Origin: Branchipolynoe longqiensis
Taxonomy: Eukaryota > Annelida > Polychaeta > Phyllodocida > Polynoidae
Direction: 5' to 3'
NCBI GenBank assembly: GCA_030323885.1
Contig: CM059202.1
Span: 46,580,849 to 46,644,848 of the forward strand
Length of the DNA stretch: 64,000 bases
Notes under the pieces: model-generated
What the model was told of the DNA's origin: nothing
Databases searched by the model: none
What the model saw: only the letters and a program-made list of their open reading frames with translations
In this document: positions 54,572-64,000 of the stretch, one piece after another
How the letters are laid out: each line of letters opens with the position of its first letter
How positions within the stretch are numbered: position 1 is the stretch's first letter
Position numbers and translations under genes: made by a program

Positions 54572-54967
54572 GATATTAATAAAGTCCAATATATAATAGG
54601 TCGGTCTTGTGTTTTTCAATTATGACATAGAATTAGTAAACTACCAGGCATGTTGGTAGATATGCTGGGGAAAAGATCAGTCTTCATTTTAGTGACAAAT
54701 TAAAAAATACTTTCATGTTCAGCAATGACAGAATTAATTTTGGGACGTTTTGACATTAAATATCTCATTTCTCACGGGCACGGAAGACGATGAGGCTTGA
54801 TTGGGAAAACATGGCTTTTCTTCGGGCGTGGCTCTGGCCTCTAATGGAAATATATATATGTTAGATCTGCCAAGGGCTGTGGCCGACATAAGGTCATGCA
54901 TCCATGGGAACGCGGACTGGCGGTCCCGTCGATGTGGTGTTGGGGAGCAGCGCCTGGCCGCCCCGGG
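54572..54967. other. No gene; AT-rich to GC-rich transition
   Basis: AT-rich up to about 54880, then GC-rich where the minisatellite-bearing frame ends. Confidence 0.4.
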
Positions 54968-55396
54968 TCAGGGGGAGAGGCACCTGGCCGGCCGTGGTGA
55001 GGGGCGCCTGGCCGGCCGTGGTGAGGGGCGCCTGGCCGGCCGTGGTGAGGGGCGCCTGGCCGGCCGTGGTGAGGGGCGCCTGGCCGCCCGTGGTGAGGGG
55101 CGCCTGGCCGGCCGTGGTGAGGGGCGCTCCTTCCGTCGGTGTGGTGTCTTGGAGCGTCGCCTGGCTGGCTGTGGTGATGGTGAGCGCCCTTGGCGCCTGA
55201 GTGAGGCGTCGCACCGGCTGTGGTGAGGGGGTGCCAGGTCGCCTGCCCTAGGTGTGTGTTGTTCGCGGCCAGGGTTGCGGTCGGCGATCTGCTGGATAGA
55301 GATCTGCCTGGCATCCATCCTCTGTTCCATTCGCGACGCCATCCGGTCCTCTATTTCTTGCACCAGGCACTCCATCTCTTGGTTATCGGGCCGCAT
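54968..55396 (-). CDS. Arg/Ser/Pro repeat protein, unknown
   Basis: Open well upstream of the ATG (to about 55460). N-terminus MRPDNQEMECLVQEIEDRMA then a helical, Met/Gln-rich part; the C-terminal half is an 8-residue repeat RRPSPRPA encoded by a 24-bp minisatellite, ending SPRPARCLSP. Two other frames through the same repeat are open as well (HHGRPGAP; GRGEGRLA on the opposite strand), so openness alone means little. The N-terminus resembles coiled-coil gag starts. It lies 170 bp from a gypsy RT fragment on the same strand but in the wrong order for one element. Confidence 0.35.
   Translation of the reverse strand: MRPDNQEMECLVQEIEDRMASRMEQRMDARQISIQQIADRNPGREQHTPRAGDLAPPHHSRCDASLRRQGRSPSPQPARRRSKTPHRRKERPSPRPARRPSPRAARRPSPRPARRPSPRPARRPSPRPARRPSPRPARCLSP
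54976..55125 (+). repeat. 24-bp minisatellite, about six copies
   Basis: GCCTGGCCGGCCGTGGTGAGGGGC recurs with almost no change; one copy has GCCGCCCG. The period is a multiple of three, so the array keeps reading frames open. Confidence 0.9.
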
Positions 55397-55567
55397 GAGG
55401 CCCTCTGCCCGGTCTACGGGTATTACTCGTCGGAGTTGGCATCGCTGGAGCTGTGGTGGTTAGGCAGGGGACTCCCTCCCTTTCGTGGGGCACACCCCTT
55501 CCACCTCCCAATCAATAACCCTAAACTGGGTCATTGATCCCTGTTCCCTTACCATATCCCCTACCCA

Positions 55568-55720
55568 TCAGCAATGTGTGGGTATAAGGGGGATATCATC
55601 TAAATAAATTAGACAACATTGACCTAAATGTTCCGCAAAAATGACATTCACCATTCTTTGGAATACTGCAGGTGCATTCGTTAATCCAAATTGCATAAGC
55701 TTAAATTGAAATAATCCAAG
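55568..55720 (-). pseudogene. Gypsy RT fragment with YLDD
   Basis: Minus strand: LGLFQFKLMQFGLTNAPAVF, QRMVNVIFAEHLGQ and CCLIYLDDIPLIP, blocks 4 and 5 of a gypsy RT with intact YLDD. A stop at 55568-55570 ends it. The neighbouring blocks are missing. Not in frame with any other feature. Confidence 0.8.
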
Positions 55721-55859
55721 GCATATGAGGGATATGTGGAGGCACGACCTCTACACTCTCACATCACCCCCTCCATACAACCTATATGTTTGGAGTTATC
55801 CCATACTGAATTACATCAAGCAAACCGATTGTACCAACAGACTTCCCATTTCAGGTGTT

Positions 55860-57293
55860 TCCCCAACCTGGTGAGGGAACCTTGCAAAGGTTGTCACCTC
55901 TTGCAATGCAAAAAGGGCTTAATTCTAAAAAGAATTGAAGGATGGAACGTTGTTGGTAAACCTCTTGACAGAGAGTCACTCAAATTGTCTCCTCGAGTCA
56001 AAAACCCTCTGTGCCCTACGCATCACCGTGGTGGCACATTCCCCCCTGAATTCATCGAGGGGAGTGAGCCACTGGCAGGATTTGGAAGGAGTTGGGGATG
56101 ATAAGATCTGTGAAGAACTGGCCCCCTCAGGGTGTCACGGCAGTGAAAATTAGTTTTCGCCGGAACAAATTTATTGTTCCAAAGAATAATCTCTTCCTCA
56201 CTTTCAGTCATCCCACCGTTCCGAAGTCGATTAAGGGGATACCTCAACATACCTGTTGAGACTTACATCCCAAATCCCTTACGTCGCTTCAAGTGTCAAA
56301 AGTTCTGCCATGGGAAAAGCTCATGCTGAAATGAAATGACATGCGGACGTTGTGGTCAATTTGACTACGACAACAAAGAGTGTAAGCAAGACACCACTTG
56401 TTGCAATTGTAGGGGAGCCCAGTTTGCGTACTCACAAGAGTGCCCAATGTGGAAGCTCAAGAAGGGAGAAGGGTCCACAGCGAGGAAAGGAGCAAAAATT
56501 GGTGACCACTGGGTCATATTGAGCATACCCTTGCAGGATGAGTTTCCCATTCTTTAAGTCCTGATATTGTGTGATTTAAACATAAGTCGATGTTGATAAA
56601 TTAAAAATATACTTCACGCACTTTAATCTGTGCAAAAGATACATATATATGTGTAACTATGTCTGAACAAGAAACTACTAAAAAAATAATGTGATCTTTC
56701 CATAATTTGAGCCAATCAGAGCTGTGGGGGCCGCCATTTGCAATAAATAAAAAAGAACACAACACATGATTATGATAATTGAAATAAATATCATTTTATA
56801 GTAATAACAAAGTTAATGTTTATTGTCAAGTATTTCTGTTCTATAATATATCAGTAACGCGGATAACTAATCTAACTCACTGAGTTCTCGCGAACACGAG
56901 AAGAGGAAAGTTTATATCCGGCAAGTTCAAACGGGCTCAAACAAGTTCAACCATGGCTGGTTGGATCGCAACCGTGGCTGGTTGGGTTGCTCCGTTTAGT
57001 ACTGAATATGCTTATGCAAGAAGGAGTGTCAAGAGGTGACGGTAAACACTAACATTTCATTCTTTGAAGCAAGGATAATGGTTGAGAGAGCCTGCCCTGC
57101 TGCAGCAGAGAAAACCGACACTGCCTTGGCTGGCATCTCTAAAATGGCGGTCGGGTGCGAGACGGACCTCACGTGGCTGGCAGGGGGGAAACAAACCAAC
57201 CAAACGAAAACAACACAATCCACAATGACCCAGATGACTGTAGACGCTGAGAATCTGTCCGGTCCTGGAGTGCCAGGCTCCAGTCCTGCATGA
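55860..57293 (+). pseudogene. Decayed LINE ORF1 with zinc knuckles
   Basis: Pieces in several frames follow the ORF1 order: LFLTFSHPTVPKSIKGIPQ, TYIPNPLRRFKCQKFCHGKS, a TGA, then CGRCGQFDYDNKECKQ and CCNCRGAQFAYSQECPMWKL, the knuckle region that the LINE at 9179 lacks. About 450 bp of unrelated AT-rich sequence (about 56555-57020) interrupt it; TVNTNISFFEARIMVERACP and CETDLTWLAGGK continue to 57293. The first knuckle Gly-His of the second finger is Phe-Asp, so zinc binding is lost. Confidence 0.7.
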
Positions 57294-58229
57294 AAAACAA
57301 ACACACAAAGATCGATTAAAGATCACACAGCAGCTGATTCCGACTAGCAATGCCTTCACTCTTCTCGATCAGGATATGGAGGCCATTCACGTTCCGTCCA
57401 TGAACCAAGCGCTATTGAAGCACCCGCCTCCAAAACCAAAGGAGATGGCGAAAGTAATAGACAAGATCACCATTCCCAGCGTGCATACGCTGAAAACAGT
57501 GTTGGCAACAAAGCAAATGCGTCTGGCCATTGAGTTTGTCGATACGCGTAGTGCAAAACTTAGATTTTATTCCAAATTAATAGAAATACATAACAATTTG
57601 GCATAAAGATGTATGCACACATGCAATATAATGATCTGATGAATATATCTAAGACAAAACTAGCCATAGTTAAACATTTTGAGCTTAGAAACATACAATT
57701 CCACCCAAAAGAATCAGTCACTTTAAGGCTGACATCCACATCACCATTATTAATTCTTGTTCTAAATATTAAAATGACAAATGTGTCAACATACACTTGT
57801 TTCAGAGAAATATATAACCAATATCTGATTAACCCTACTCATTTTCTAGTTCTAAATATGTCATTAACCATGGGATATAAATAAAAACAATAATAAAATA
57901 AGTAAAACTGACTGGCTATGACTCTAACACTAGTCTGAGTGCCCAGATTTGTCTAAGTCTAAATGCACATGGCATAAGATGTGCTAATTATATTGATGTA
58001 AGTGCAATTCTGGATACAAGATTAATATCCTAATTTATTAAATATATTTTGTTGGTATTCTATGTTTCAAACAAGAGCTGAGATCAGCTGAAACTAGCAC
58101 ATTTCATAACTGCATCCAGAGTATTAGCATGTGCCATGTGCTTCTTGCGGGTTTGTTTTTCTTCCATGCATCCCACAATGCACCGCACTGCTAGAATGGT
58201 GATGTAGTCTATTCCAGTACTTTCCCCCC
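57294..58229. other. Unassigned; LINE endonuclease and RT absent
   Basis: A short frame 57376-57606 (VIDKITIPSVHTLKTVLATK...) may be the ORF1 tail. No endonuclease or RT motifs lie between ORF1 and the RNase H piece at 58230, so about 2.5 kb of ORF2 are missing. Confidence 0.45.
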
Positions 58230-58471
58230 AAAAATAAAGAATAATTGTTGGGACTTCATTCAGGTTTATACTGATGTGGCCTCTGCTAAATTGTTTCCAT
58301 CTGAAACAATTTCCAAGACATTACATGATTCGGCCCCTATTTTTACAGCAAAACCTCAGGTGATTATTGATGCTATGGACAAATCCAACATTTACATGAC
58401 CAAATTATTTATATTTACAGACTCACTTTCATGTCTCCAGGCTTTGCAATGGATGAAGCTGGAACATGTGG
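58230..58471 (+). pseudogene. LINE RNase H, part 1
   Basis: FIQVYTDVASAKLFPSETIS, DSAPIFTAKPQVIIDAMDKS and LFIFTDSLSCLQALQWMKLE match the RNase H of the LINE at 14900-15060. TDV replaces TDG at the first catalytic site. Interrupted by a SINE at 58472. Confidence 0.75.
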
Positions 58472-58800
58472 CGTTCTCTGTGGCTGAGTGGTTAGAGTGT
58501 CTGACTTTTTTCTAGGTCACACTCCTAATCTGAGGGTCGGCGGTTCGATTCCCCATGCCCTCAGCTCTGCCAATTTGAATTTCCACCGCTGTGTATAACT
58601 TACAGCGTCATCAAAGGCCGGTTGCTCTCATACCATGTCTATGTGGTGTGGGAGGTTAAAAATCCCTTGGGTCGGTAAAAGTGTCCCTTGGGTCGGGCTT
58701 TCTATCGACCAGCAGTGGAGTGGGGAAGACCAGTCGTCTGTGACTGGGATTTCCCCTGCTTGGGACAACTAATGTAGCAAAAAAATGAGAGACAAATATG
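58472..58800 (+). mobile_element. tRNA-derived SINE inside LINE RNase H
   Basis: A-box TGGCTGAGTGG (58481-58491) and B-box GGTTCGATTCC (58542-58552) have the spacing of a tRNA with a long variable arm (Ser/Leu type). The body CCTTGGGTCGGTAAAAGTGT...ends TAGCAAAAAAATGAGAG. The tRNA part has no clean acceptor stem, so it is a SINE, not a tRNA gene. Confidence 0.8.
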
Positions 58801-58837
58801 TGTTCACACTTCCTGTCTACCATTCGCTATATCGCTA

Positions 58838-58970
58838 TATCCCCTAATTGGGATGGTGATAGAGAGTTGTGTATCAAAAAAGAGAACTTTTTATGTTGGG
58901 TGCCCAGTCACATGGGTATTGGAGGTAATGAAAAGGCAGCCTGCTTGGAACCTGCCTTTGTGCCAACCTG
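58838..58970 (+). pseudogene. LINE RNase H, part 2
   Basis: LCIKKENFLCWVPSHMGIGG NEKAA continues RNase H after the SINE. CWVPSH and GNE are the usual third and fourth motifs. Confidence 0.7.
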
Positions 58971-59740
58971 GATATCCCATATAGAGATATTAAATTTCAC
59001 ATAGAGAAATGGGTCAATCTCCTGAAAACTGGTCAGCATGGGATGGGATTTTAAAACATCAATACAAACCTTCCTACATATTTGTTTCCTTATACTTTTC
59101 ACATTCATGTTCAGATTTGATGAAAGAAATAAGGGAAATAAAGTAGAATGTGTGCAACTTACCTCTTTTTAGTTATGAAGTCTTTTTGTACCAAAAAACA
59201 ACATTTTACAGTCAGCCATTTGTAACATGACATATGGGATGTGGTTCAATCCTTATTAACATCTTGTATTGCATTGATATATCAAACAAAACAGTTCCCA
59301 AATCAAAAAGGAAGAATTTATTAACATGTATGCATGCTTAAATTATTTAAAAAAAGTTGATGTCTTCAGAAATAACATTACAAATTTCCATCACACATGT
59401 AACCAGTGGTGTCTGGATGCCACAACAATATTGTACACTAATTATTCAGTGAATAAAGCATGGCTGGGAATTACTTTTTTTTATCAATATAAGCACTACA
59501 TATTTCTGTATATTATGCCATGATTAATATGCTTCTATGTATGATATTATTTAATTCTGATTAGATTGTTATTAAGCAGACTGTGTGGTGTCCTAAACAT
59601 GTGTTACACATGTGACACATATGTTATACTGCCATAAGACATAGCTTAATCATGGACTGCACCTTTATTTTTTATCTCATCAATTTATATTTTACATAGA
59701 TGTAAAGGGGAGATTTCCAGCTTTCATATGCAACCAACAA
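58971..59740. other. AT-rich insertion or decayed LINE, no gene
   Basis: Noncoding; interrupts the LINE between RNase H and its C-terminal motif region. No terminal repeats found. Confidence 0.4.
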
Positions 59741-60236
59741 ATGTACAAAATTAAAATATTAGATTTTAACTCTCCATGTGACAGTTTTCAGGAGAGTGAC
59801 CCAAATACATTGTCTCACTGGTACGATGAAGATTGGCAGTCCTTTTACAGACGGTCAAAACCGGATGAAATTATCCTCAGTAACTCCCATATTGGTAATA
59901 TGTCCTTGACACAGTTTTATTTTCCATTTAATTTTACAAAAATTGTATTTTCCATTTTAAACTTGAAAATTCTTTTACTCTTGATTTGATTTATTATATA
60001 CCACTTGATTTTACAAACTTTGTTCTGTGAAACCAGTCTTGGCAGATTAGCAGTCCCCCTACAAATGGTCAAGGCGGGACAAGGTTATCCTCTGTCGCTC
60101 CTGTATTGGTCATATGTTCTTGACCGATTGTTTTATTTCGGCTGGGGGGCCGTCTGCCTCAGTGCGAGCACTGCTGGTGTATACCAGCAGTGCATCATAT
60201 TTTGGTCAGATGTTCTCACCTAGAACCAGTTAGAGA
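59741..60236 (+). pseudogene. LINE ORF2 C-terminal region, duplicated
   Basis: DWQSFYRRSKPDEIILSNSH IGNMSLTQFYF (59830-59925) and, about 210 bp on, SPYKWSRRDKVILCRSCIGH MFLTDCF then PQCEHCWCIPAVHHILVRCS. Both correspond to the same LINE segment (compare ARMRIGH...LTHSYL at 40100), so it is present twice. Frameshifts separate the parts. Confidence 0.6.
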
Positions 60237-60730
60237 TGATGATTGATTGATTGGTGGTTGCTTTACGCCGTGTCGGCAGCATAGGCCATATTCACGGCGA
60301 GAAATGTTTGTTTTTTGTTCAAACCATCGCATTTACATGTAAAAGCAGACAATCAATTATGTACCAATAGACACTCATTAAATTAGAAAGCTCACAATCA
60401 TATATTTGTGGTCAAGGGAAACAAATTCCCATAGAAAAAGAAAAGTTTTTTTAATTATTGATAGAATCTATTTAGTAAACTATATGAGGTGGTACAGTCC
60501 AGCTGCCCTCAAAAAGGCTCAAATGTTTTCCTGTTTTACCTATGAAAAAGGTCATGCATACTGTCTGCAGTGTAGAACCGTTGGCGCAGGGCCAACAAAA
60601 TCAACTCAACTTAGTAAAATGTGTTTGAGTGTCAGCGGGGACTGACATCCAATACATTCAGGGGGAGGTTCCCCCTTGAGCAGAAAAGCATGTGTAAGCC
60701 ACAAGTGGCCAATACGGCAGCGGCTAAGGA
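60237..60730 (-). mobile_element. 5'-truncated LINE 3' end
   Basis: TGATTGATTGATTGGTGGTTGCTTTACGCC on the plus strand is the reversed LINE 3' terminus. The minus strand beyond has the RNase H C-terminal region (ECIG-like near 60640) and AFxKAAGLY-like end. About 490 bp long, the longest of the truncated copies. Confidence 0.8.
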
Positions 60731-61116
60731 CGACTTGGAGATGATGTATTTGGAAATGAGGATGTGATGGAGTCGTTCCGAATCCACCTGCAACTCATTA
60801 TAAAATTGTTGAGGTTCACTGGTTTCCTTTACAAAAAATGCATTTTCTATTTTAAACTAGAAAAGTCTACTTACTGTTGATTTTATTGATCATATACCAC
60901 TCGTGATTTCACCACAGCTGTATGTGCTTTTGGCGTTTATATATTTCTGCGCTCTATTTTACCTGTTTGAAATACACAATGTTTACTTTTTGTGCTGGGG
61001 GCGGGGGGGGGGGGGAGGGGTGGTCAAACAAATAACAGCAATTAGAGACCAGAAAGGAACCGGCCATATGCAGCATATTACATACTTATTAAATAGAAAA
61101 GGTGTACAATGCTTAC
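60731..61116. other. Intron sequence of the receptor-like gene
   Basis: AT-rich; a G15-type run with one A interruption at about 60999-61020. No coding features. Confidence 0.5.
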
Positions 61117-61218
61117 TTTCGTTAAACGGACAGGCACCAGTCACTACGTCGCATATACTGTTATGAGGTTCACAATTGCATTTGTCACATAGCTTACCAT
61201 AGTAGCCTTGCATGCAGT
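61117..61218 (-). CDS. EGF-like exon of a receptor-like gene
   Basis: Acceptor AACTTCTTTTTCCAG, then DCMQGYYGKLCDKCNCEPHN and SICDVVTGACPFNE, then donor AAA|GTAAGC. 102 bp, phase 1 at both ends, the usual arrangement for EGF modules that are shuffled as exons. The cysteine spacing fits the C-terminal half of one EGF repeat and the start of the next, as in MEGF-type receptors. Upstream exons would lie above 61.3 kb; I find none before the window end. Confidence 0.75.
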
Positions 61219-61364
61219 CTGGAAAAAGAAGTTCAGTATCAACAAATGATGAGCATATGTGTCACAAATGTGGATCTCCCATTTTTAATATTTACTTTAA
61301 TTAATCAAGTTTATTTCATACAAGCTTTTCCCGTTGTAAAATGGCTAAAGCTAGAATATGTGGT

Positions 61365-61946
61365 TGTGTAGGCAGGCTATAGTGAAATCAATACAGACAA
61401 AGAGAAAGGAAGAGTATAAAGTTTAAAGAAGCGAGAGTCCAGCTCTCTGGTTTATTATTTATATGGTTACATGGGTTCATTGTAGAGTATCACCCCACCC
61501 CTTTCCTCCAAGGGAAAACAAGCATTCTCCAAGGGAAAACAAGCATGCTGGATCCCTATTGGTAGGGATCCAGCATTCCAATAGGGATCCAGCATTCCTA
61601 CCAATAGGGATCCAGCATTCCTACCAATAGGGATCCAGCATTCCTACCAATAGGGATCCAGCATTCCTGGTTCCCATGACTACCAGTAGTCTGCCCACCA
61701 CCACCAAGCTGTATGGCCCCATGGCCACCACCAACCTTGACCTTTGAGTGTGGTGATCCCTATCACAGCAGAGGGGGTAGGCCATGAGTGCCCTCACACG
61801 CAGACCTGTCAGCACCACTATGTCTATTTACATCCCACTCAGAAACCACCAGCCCATACATATATACATACATGCACTTGGTGACGTACACCGATCAGTA
61901 ATAGAACATTTGCATTCCCCCTATGCCATATATCAGAATATTTTAC
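61365..61946 (-). repeat. Solo LTR-like repeat, copy 2, with internal array
   Basis: Same family as 40723-41193. It is longer because a 23-bp word (CCAATAGGGATCCAGCATTCCTA) is present five or six times at 61548-61668, against once in copy 1 (40906). The right end lacks the final ACA. Confidence 0.7.
61548..61668 (+). repeat. 23-bp tandem repeat with GGATCC
   Basis: Five or six units, the first inverted (GGATCCCTATTGGTAGGGATCC), the rest direct. Each carries a GGATCC palindrome. Confidence 0.85.
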
Positions 61947-62072
61947 GTGTTCTGCCCCTCCACTTCTCACCACCTGCGCCCAAAATACGCAGTGAGGAAA
62001 GAAGTTTACATCACTACGTTGTCTCCATTTTACCTTGTTGAATCCACCAACCAATAATTAATAATATCTTAA

Positions 62073-62745
62073 AGTTGCGTAGTCCGTAGTCAAAACCAAA
62101 ACTATTATCTAGATTTGATTCTACATATCTAACTTAAAGCTGAAAGCTGCCTGCAAAAGGGTTGAAGTGCTGCTAGCTTTTGCAAGTTACCAGCGGCACT
62201 CTCTCGGGGAGCAAATAGAGGTCTCAAACCGGCAAGAACATGTCCAGACAGGCGCAAAACTATTTGTCCCTGCAGTTGCTGGTCAGGAGATGTTGGGAGT
62301 TCCATACATCAACCGCCCTTGATGCTGCCACAGTGACATGGTTTTCTGTTCAGGCTTTGCTCCCTTAGCCTTCAGTTCTGTCAAGAACCTGTACCACAAG
62401 GCAGTGGTTTACAACTCTGCAGGTTAGGGGTGTCAGACTCCCTGAGGTATTGCAATAGCTGCATACACCTAACTTAAATAATGGTGCACTTTTTAAACAT
62501 TTGTCATCACACTGAAGGGAATACAAATGCAATTTAAGAGAACCTTCTACTGCAGACGCCTATGGAGTCAGAGTTTCGGTGTGCTTGCCAAAATTAATTT
62601 TGCATGGTTGTACGTCAAATATCTCCGAAGTTAACCATCTAAAATAAAAGTTACTTCAAAGTAAAGTAAGGTAGTCTATACCGATCAATCTGATGTATTT
62701 ATCTCAGAATATGACACAAACTCTAAACCATCAAACTATGCAACT
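62073..62745. mobile_element. TTAA-family MITE carrying a retroelement insertion
   Basis: TTAA at 62069-62072 and TTAC at 62746-62749 (one change). Ends AGTTGCGTAGTCCG... and (inverse) AGTTGCATAGTTTGATG. Aligns with 54221-54567 outside the insertion 62139-62468. Confidence 0.75.
62139..62468 (+). mobile_element. Truncated retroelement with 10-bp target duplication
   Basis: CTAACTTAAA flanks it at 62129-62138 and 62469-62478. It encodes AACKRVEVLLAFASYQRHSL, GEQIEV and LFVPAVAGQEMLGVPYINRP with a stop at about 62322, then a 3' UTR-like part. Same repeat as 29035-29416. The length of the duplication and the position of the ORF end fit a 5'-truncated LINE of unknown family. Confidence 0.65.
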
Positions 62746-62749
62746 TTAC

Positions 62750-63164
62750 TATCTAACATTTTTAATGTATAAGGTTTCTGACATTGAATAACAACACTTT
62801 TTTTTTTATAATCACCGTTTTCGGCCACTTACGAAGAATATAACTCATTTCTGACATTCAATATGATGGTAAAAGATGCCTGCGAACAATTTGCGACCAT
62901 TTTTAGTCTAATCCGATCTTCAGAGGTCCTTGGGACACTCTAAAGGTTAGTGTTCTGTCGGACAGCATCGACCTTACATTGGTGCAAATTGGATTTTGCA
63001 CTACTACCATTTAGTTCCACATCGATATGCTTGGCCCACCCATTTCGTCTTTCCGGATGTCAAACTCGGAGAAACCCAACTACGTCGATAGTAGACGCGT
63101 GGTTGCTCGACAGGTCTCCATAGATTTAACATTGCAGATCTCAGCTCTATGGGAACACAAGGCT
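62750..63164. other. No recognised feature
   Basis: Contains a T10 run and otherwise unique-looking sequence. No gene. Confidence 0.4.
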
Positions 63165-63167
63165 TAA

Positions 63168-64000
63168 CACCCCAGTCACACCTACCCGGATCAGGGCCCG
63201 GACTAGCCCCGGACCGTCATCTGGCGTGGTTTCGTGGCGATCCGTGATCCGTGGCTGGTCCTTGGTGATCCGTGGCTGGTCAGGCCTCATCCAGGGGCCT
63301 CCCCGGATGTTTAAAAATTTTGCGATCCGGGCTCGATCCGGGGGTGGTCCAGAGGTGGACCGGGAGTAGTCAGTGCCGCGTCCGGCCCAGTGCGGGGCTG
63401 TTTCGCCCCGGATGAGCCATGTTTCAGCCAAGGTTTAAACCGGACCACCCCCGGACTTGCCCGGACTAGCCCTGACATAGCCACGGACCACTCCCAGACT
63501 GCCCGTGTAAGACCCGGACATGCTGGATGACCACGGATCAGCCACGGATCGCCCTGGACTGCCTGGTTTACCCCGGATCACTCCCGGATCAGCGGCGTTT
63601 TGTGTATATATATCAGGCGCAAGTCCATCCACTTCATGCATCACTTCCTCCCTGAATCTCAGAGGGTGCACATCATGGATGCCTGCATGAGGCAGCGCAG
63701 GCATCAACTTCAGCTGCTGAACCGCAATTACAGCTATATCAATGACAGAATGTTAGCAACATGATTATGTCGCAAGTTCTGCTAATCCACAGAAGACTTA
63801 AAAGAAAACAGAGAAGAAGTGCGTAGGTTCGACCATGGTTGGAGAGAAGAATGGAGTTTGGGCAGTTTGCAAATCTAATGCAAGAGTTACGTATCGAAGA
63901 TGTTCGAGCCTACAGAAACTTGCTCTGCATGGATCCAGGTATGTTTTCCTTTGCATCCTTCCCAGAATCAAGAAGATGGACACGTTTTACAGAAAGGCGT
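63168..64000 (+). mobile_element. PIF/Harbinger transposon, 5' end
   Basis: After TAA (63165-63167) it starts CACCCCAGTCACACCTACCC. Subterminal sequence to about 63600 is a foldback array of CCGGATC / CCGGACC words in alternating orientation. A TATATATATC box lies at 63604-63613. The transposase frame begins at 63767. The element runs off the window. Confidence 0.75.
63767..64000 (+). pseudogene. PIF/Harbinger transposase, N-terminal part
   Basis: From ATG 63767 a basic start (LIHRRLKRKQRRS) is followed by TAG at 63824-63826 where related transposases carry an aromatic residue, then VRPWLERRMEFGQFANLMQE, LRIEDVRAYRNLLCMDPGMF. This is the conserved N-terminal block of Harbinger transposases (HARBI1-like). 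A frame change near 63948 brings in LPRIKKMDTFYRKA, also typical. Thus one stop and one frameshift; the DDE core is outside the window. Confidence 0.75.

Noticed and set aside
54841..55314. Collagen- or histidine-rich protein on the minus strand
   Set aside because: The composition comes from the 24-bp minisatellite read in a second frame.
58481..58560. Possible tRNA gene with A- and B-box
   Set aside because: No pairing acceptor stem, and a SINE body follows; it is a tRNA-derived repeat.
61548..61668. CRISPR-like array of 23-bp repeats
   Set aside because: Units are directly adjacent without unique spacers, and the context is an animal LTR.

Overview
This is animal nuclear DNA and almost all of it is transposable elements. 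It is AT-rich, has GT/AG intron borders, carries tRNA-derived SINEs, and mixes DIRS-type tyrosine-recombinase (YR) retrotransposons, Ty3/gypsy elements, jockey-like and RTE-like LINEs and PIF/Harbinger elements. That mixture suggests a marine invertebrate, most likely a lophotrochozoan such as a mollusc. The taxon is an inference from repeat types, not from a marker gene. There are no bacterial operons, no intact tRNA or rRNA genes and no CRISPR arrays.

One host gene is supported. It lies on the minus strand as three exons: an EGF-like exon (61117-61218), a second EGF-like and juxtamembrane exon (52828-52979), and a transmembrane exon (30421-30568). Splice phases match at both junctions. The implied introns are about 8.1 and 22.3 kb and are packed with transposons. 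The product looks like an EGF-repeat single-pass receptor of which only the middle is in the window.

Layout. 1-6300: a Harbinger-like array and a TA-flanked inverted-repeat element, split by a DIRS-type element (724-5650) with textbook split direct repeats. 6300-8660: gypsy integrase tail, a minisatellite, an RTE RT fragment. 8690-16170: a long jockey-like LINE broken by an LTR insertion (itself nested) and by a 301-bp truncated LINE with an 11-bp target duplication. 17785-22134: a second DIRS copy cut off by a gypsy element (22135 to an assembly gap at 26638-27136). 27137-31112: SINEs, LINE ends and small DNA transposons. 31772-39668: a minus-strand LINE split by a TAA-flanked foldback element made largely of (GTGTCT)n, itself split by a gypsy element with 126-bp LTRs. 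39669-48560: nested LINE ends, a very GC-rich DIRS-type gag with a GC-box/TATA promoter, an internally deleted gag-YR element and a third gag fragment. 48561-62760: solo LTRs, three kinds of small DNA transposon with clear target duplications, and a degenerate LINE. 63168-64000: the 5' end of a Harbinger element with the first part of its transposase.

Every element ORF examined closely carries at least one stop, frameshift or missing domain, except the GC-rich gag at 41673-42857, which is open throughout. The window reads as a stratified record of insertions, and the nesting gives relative ages for many of them.
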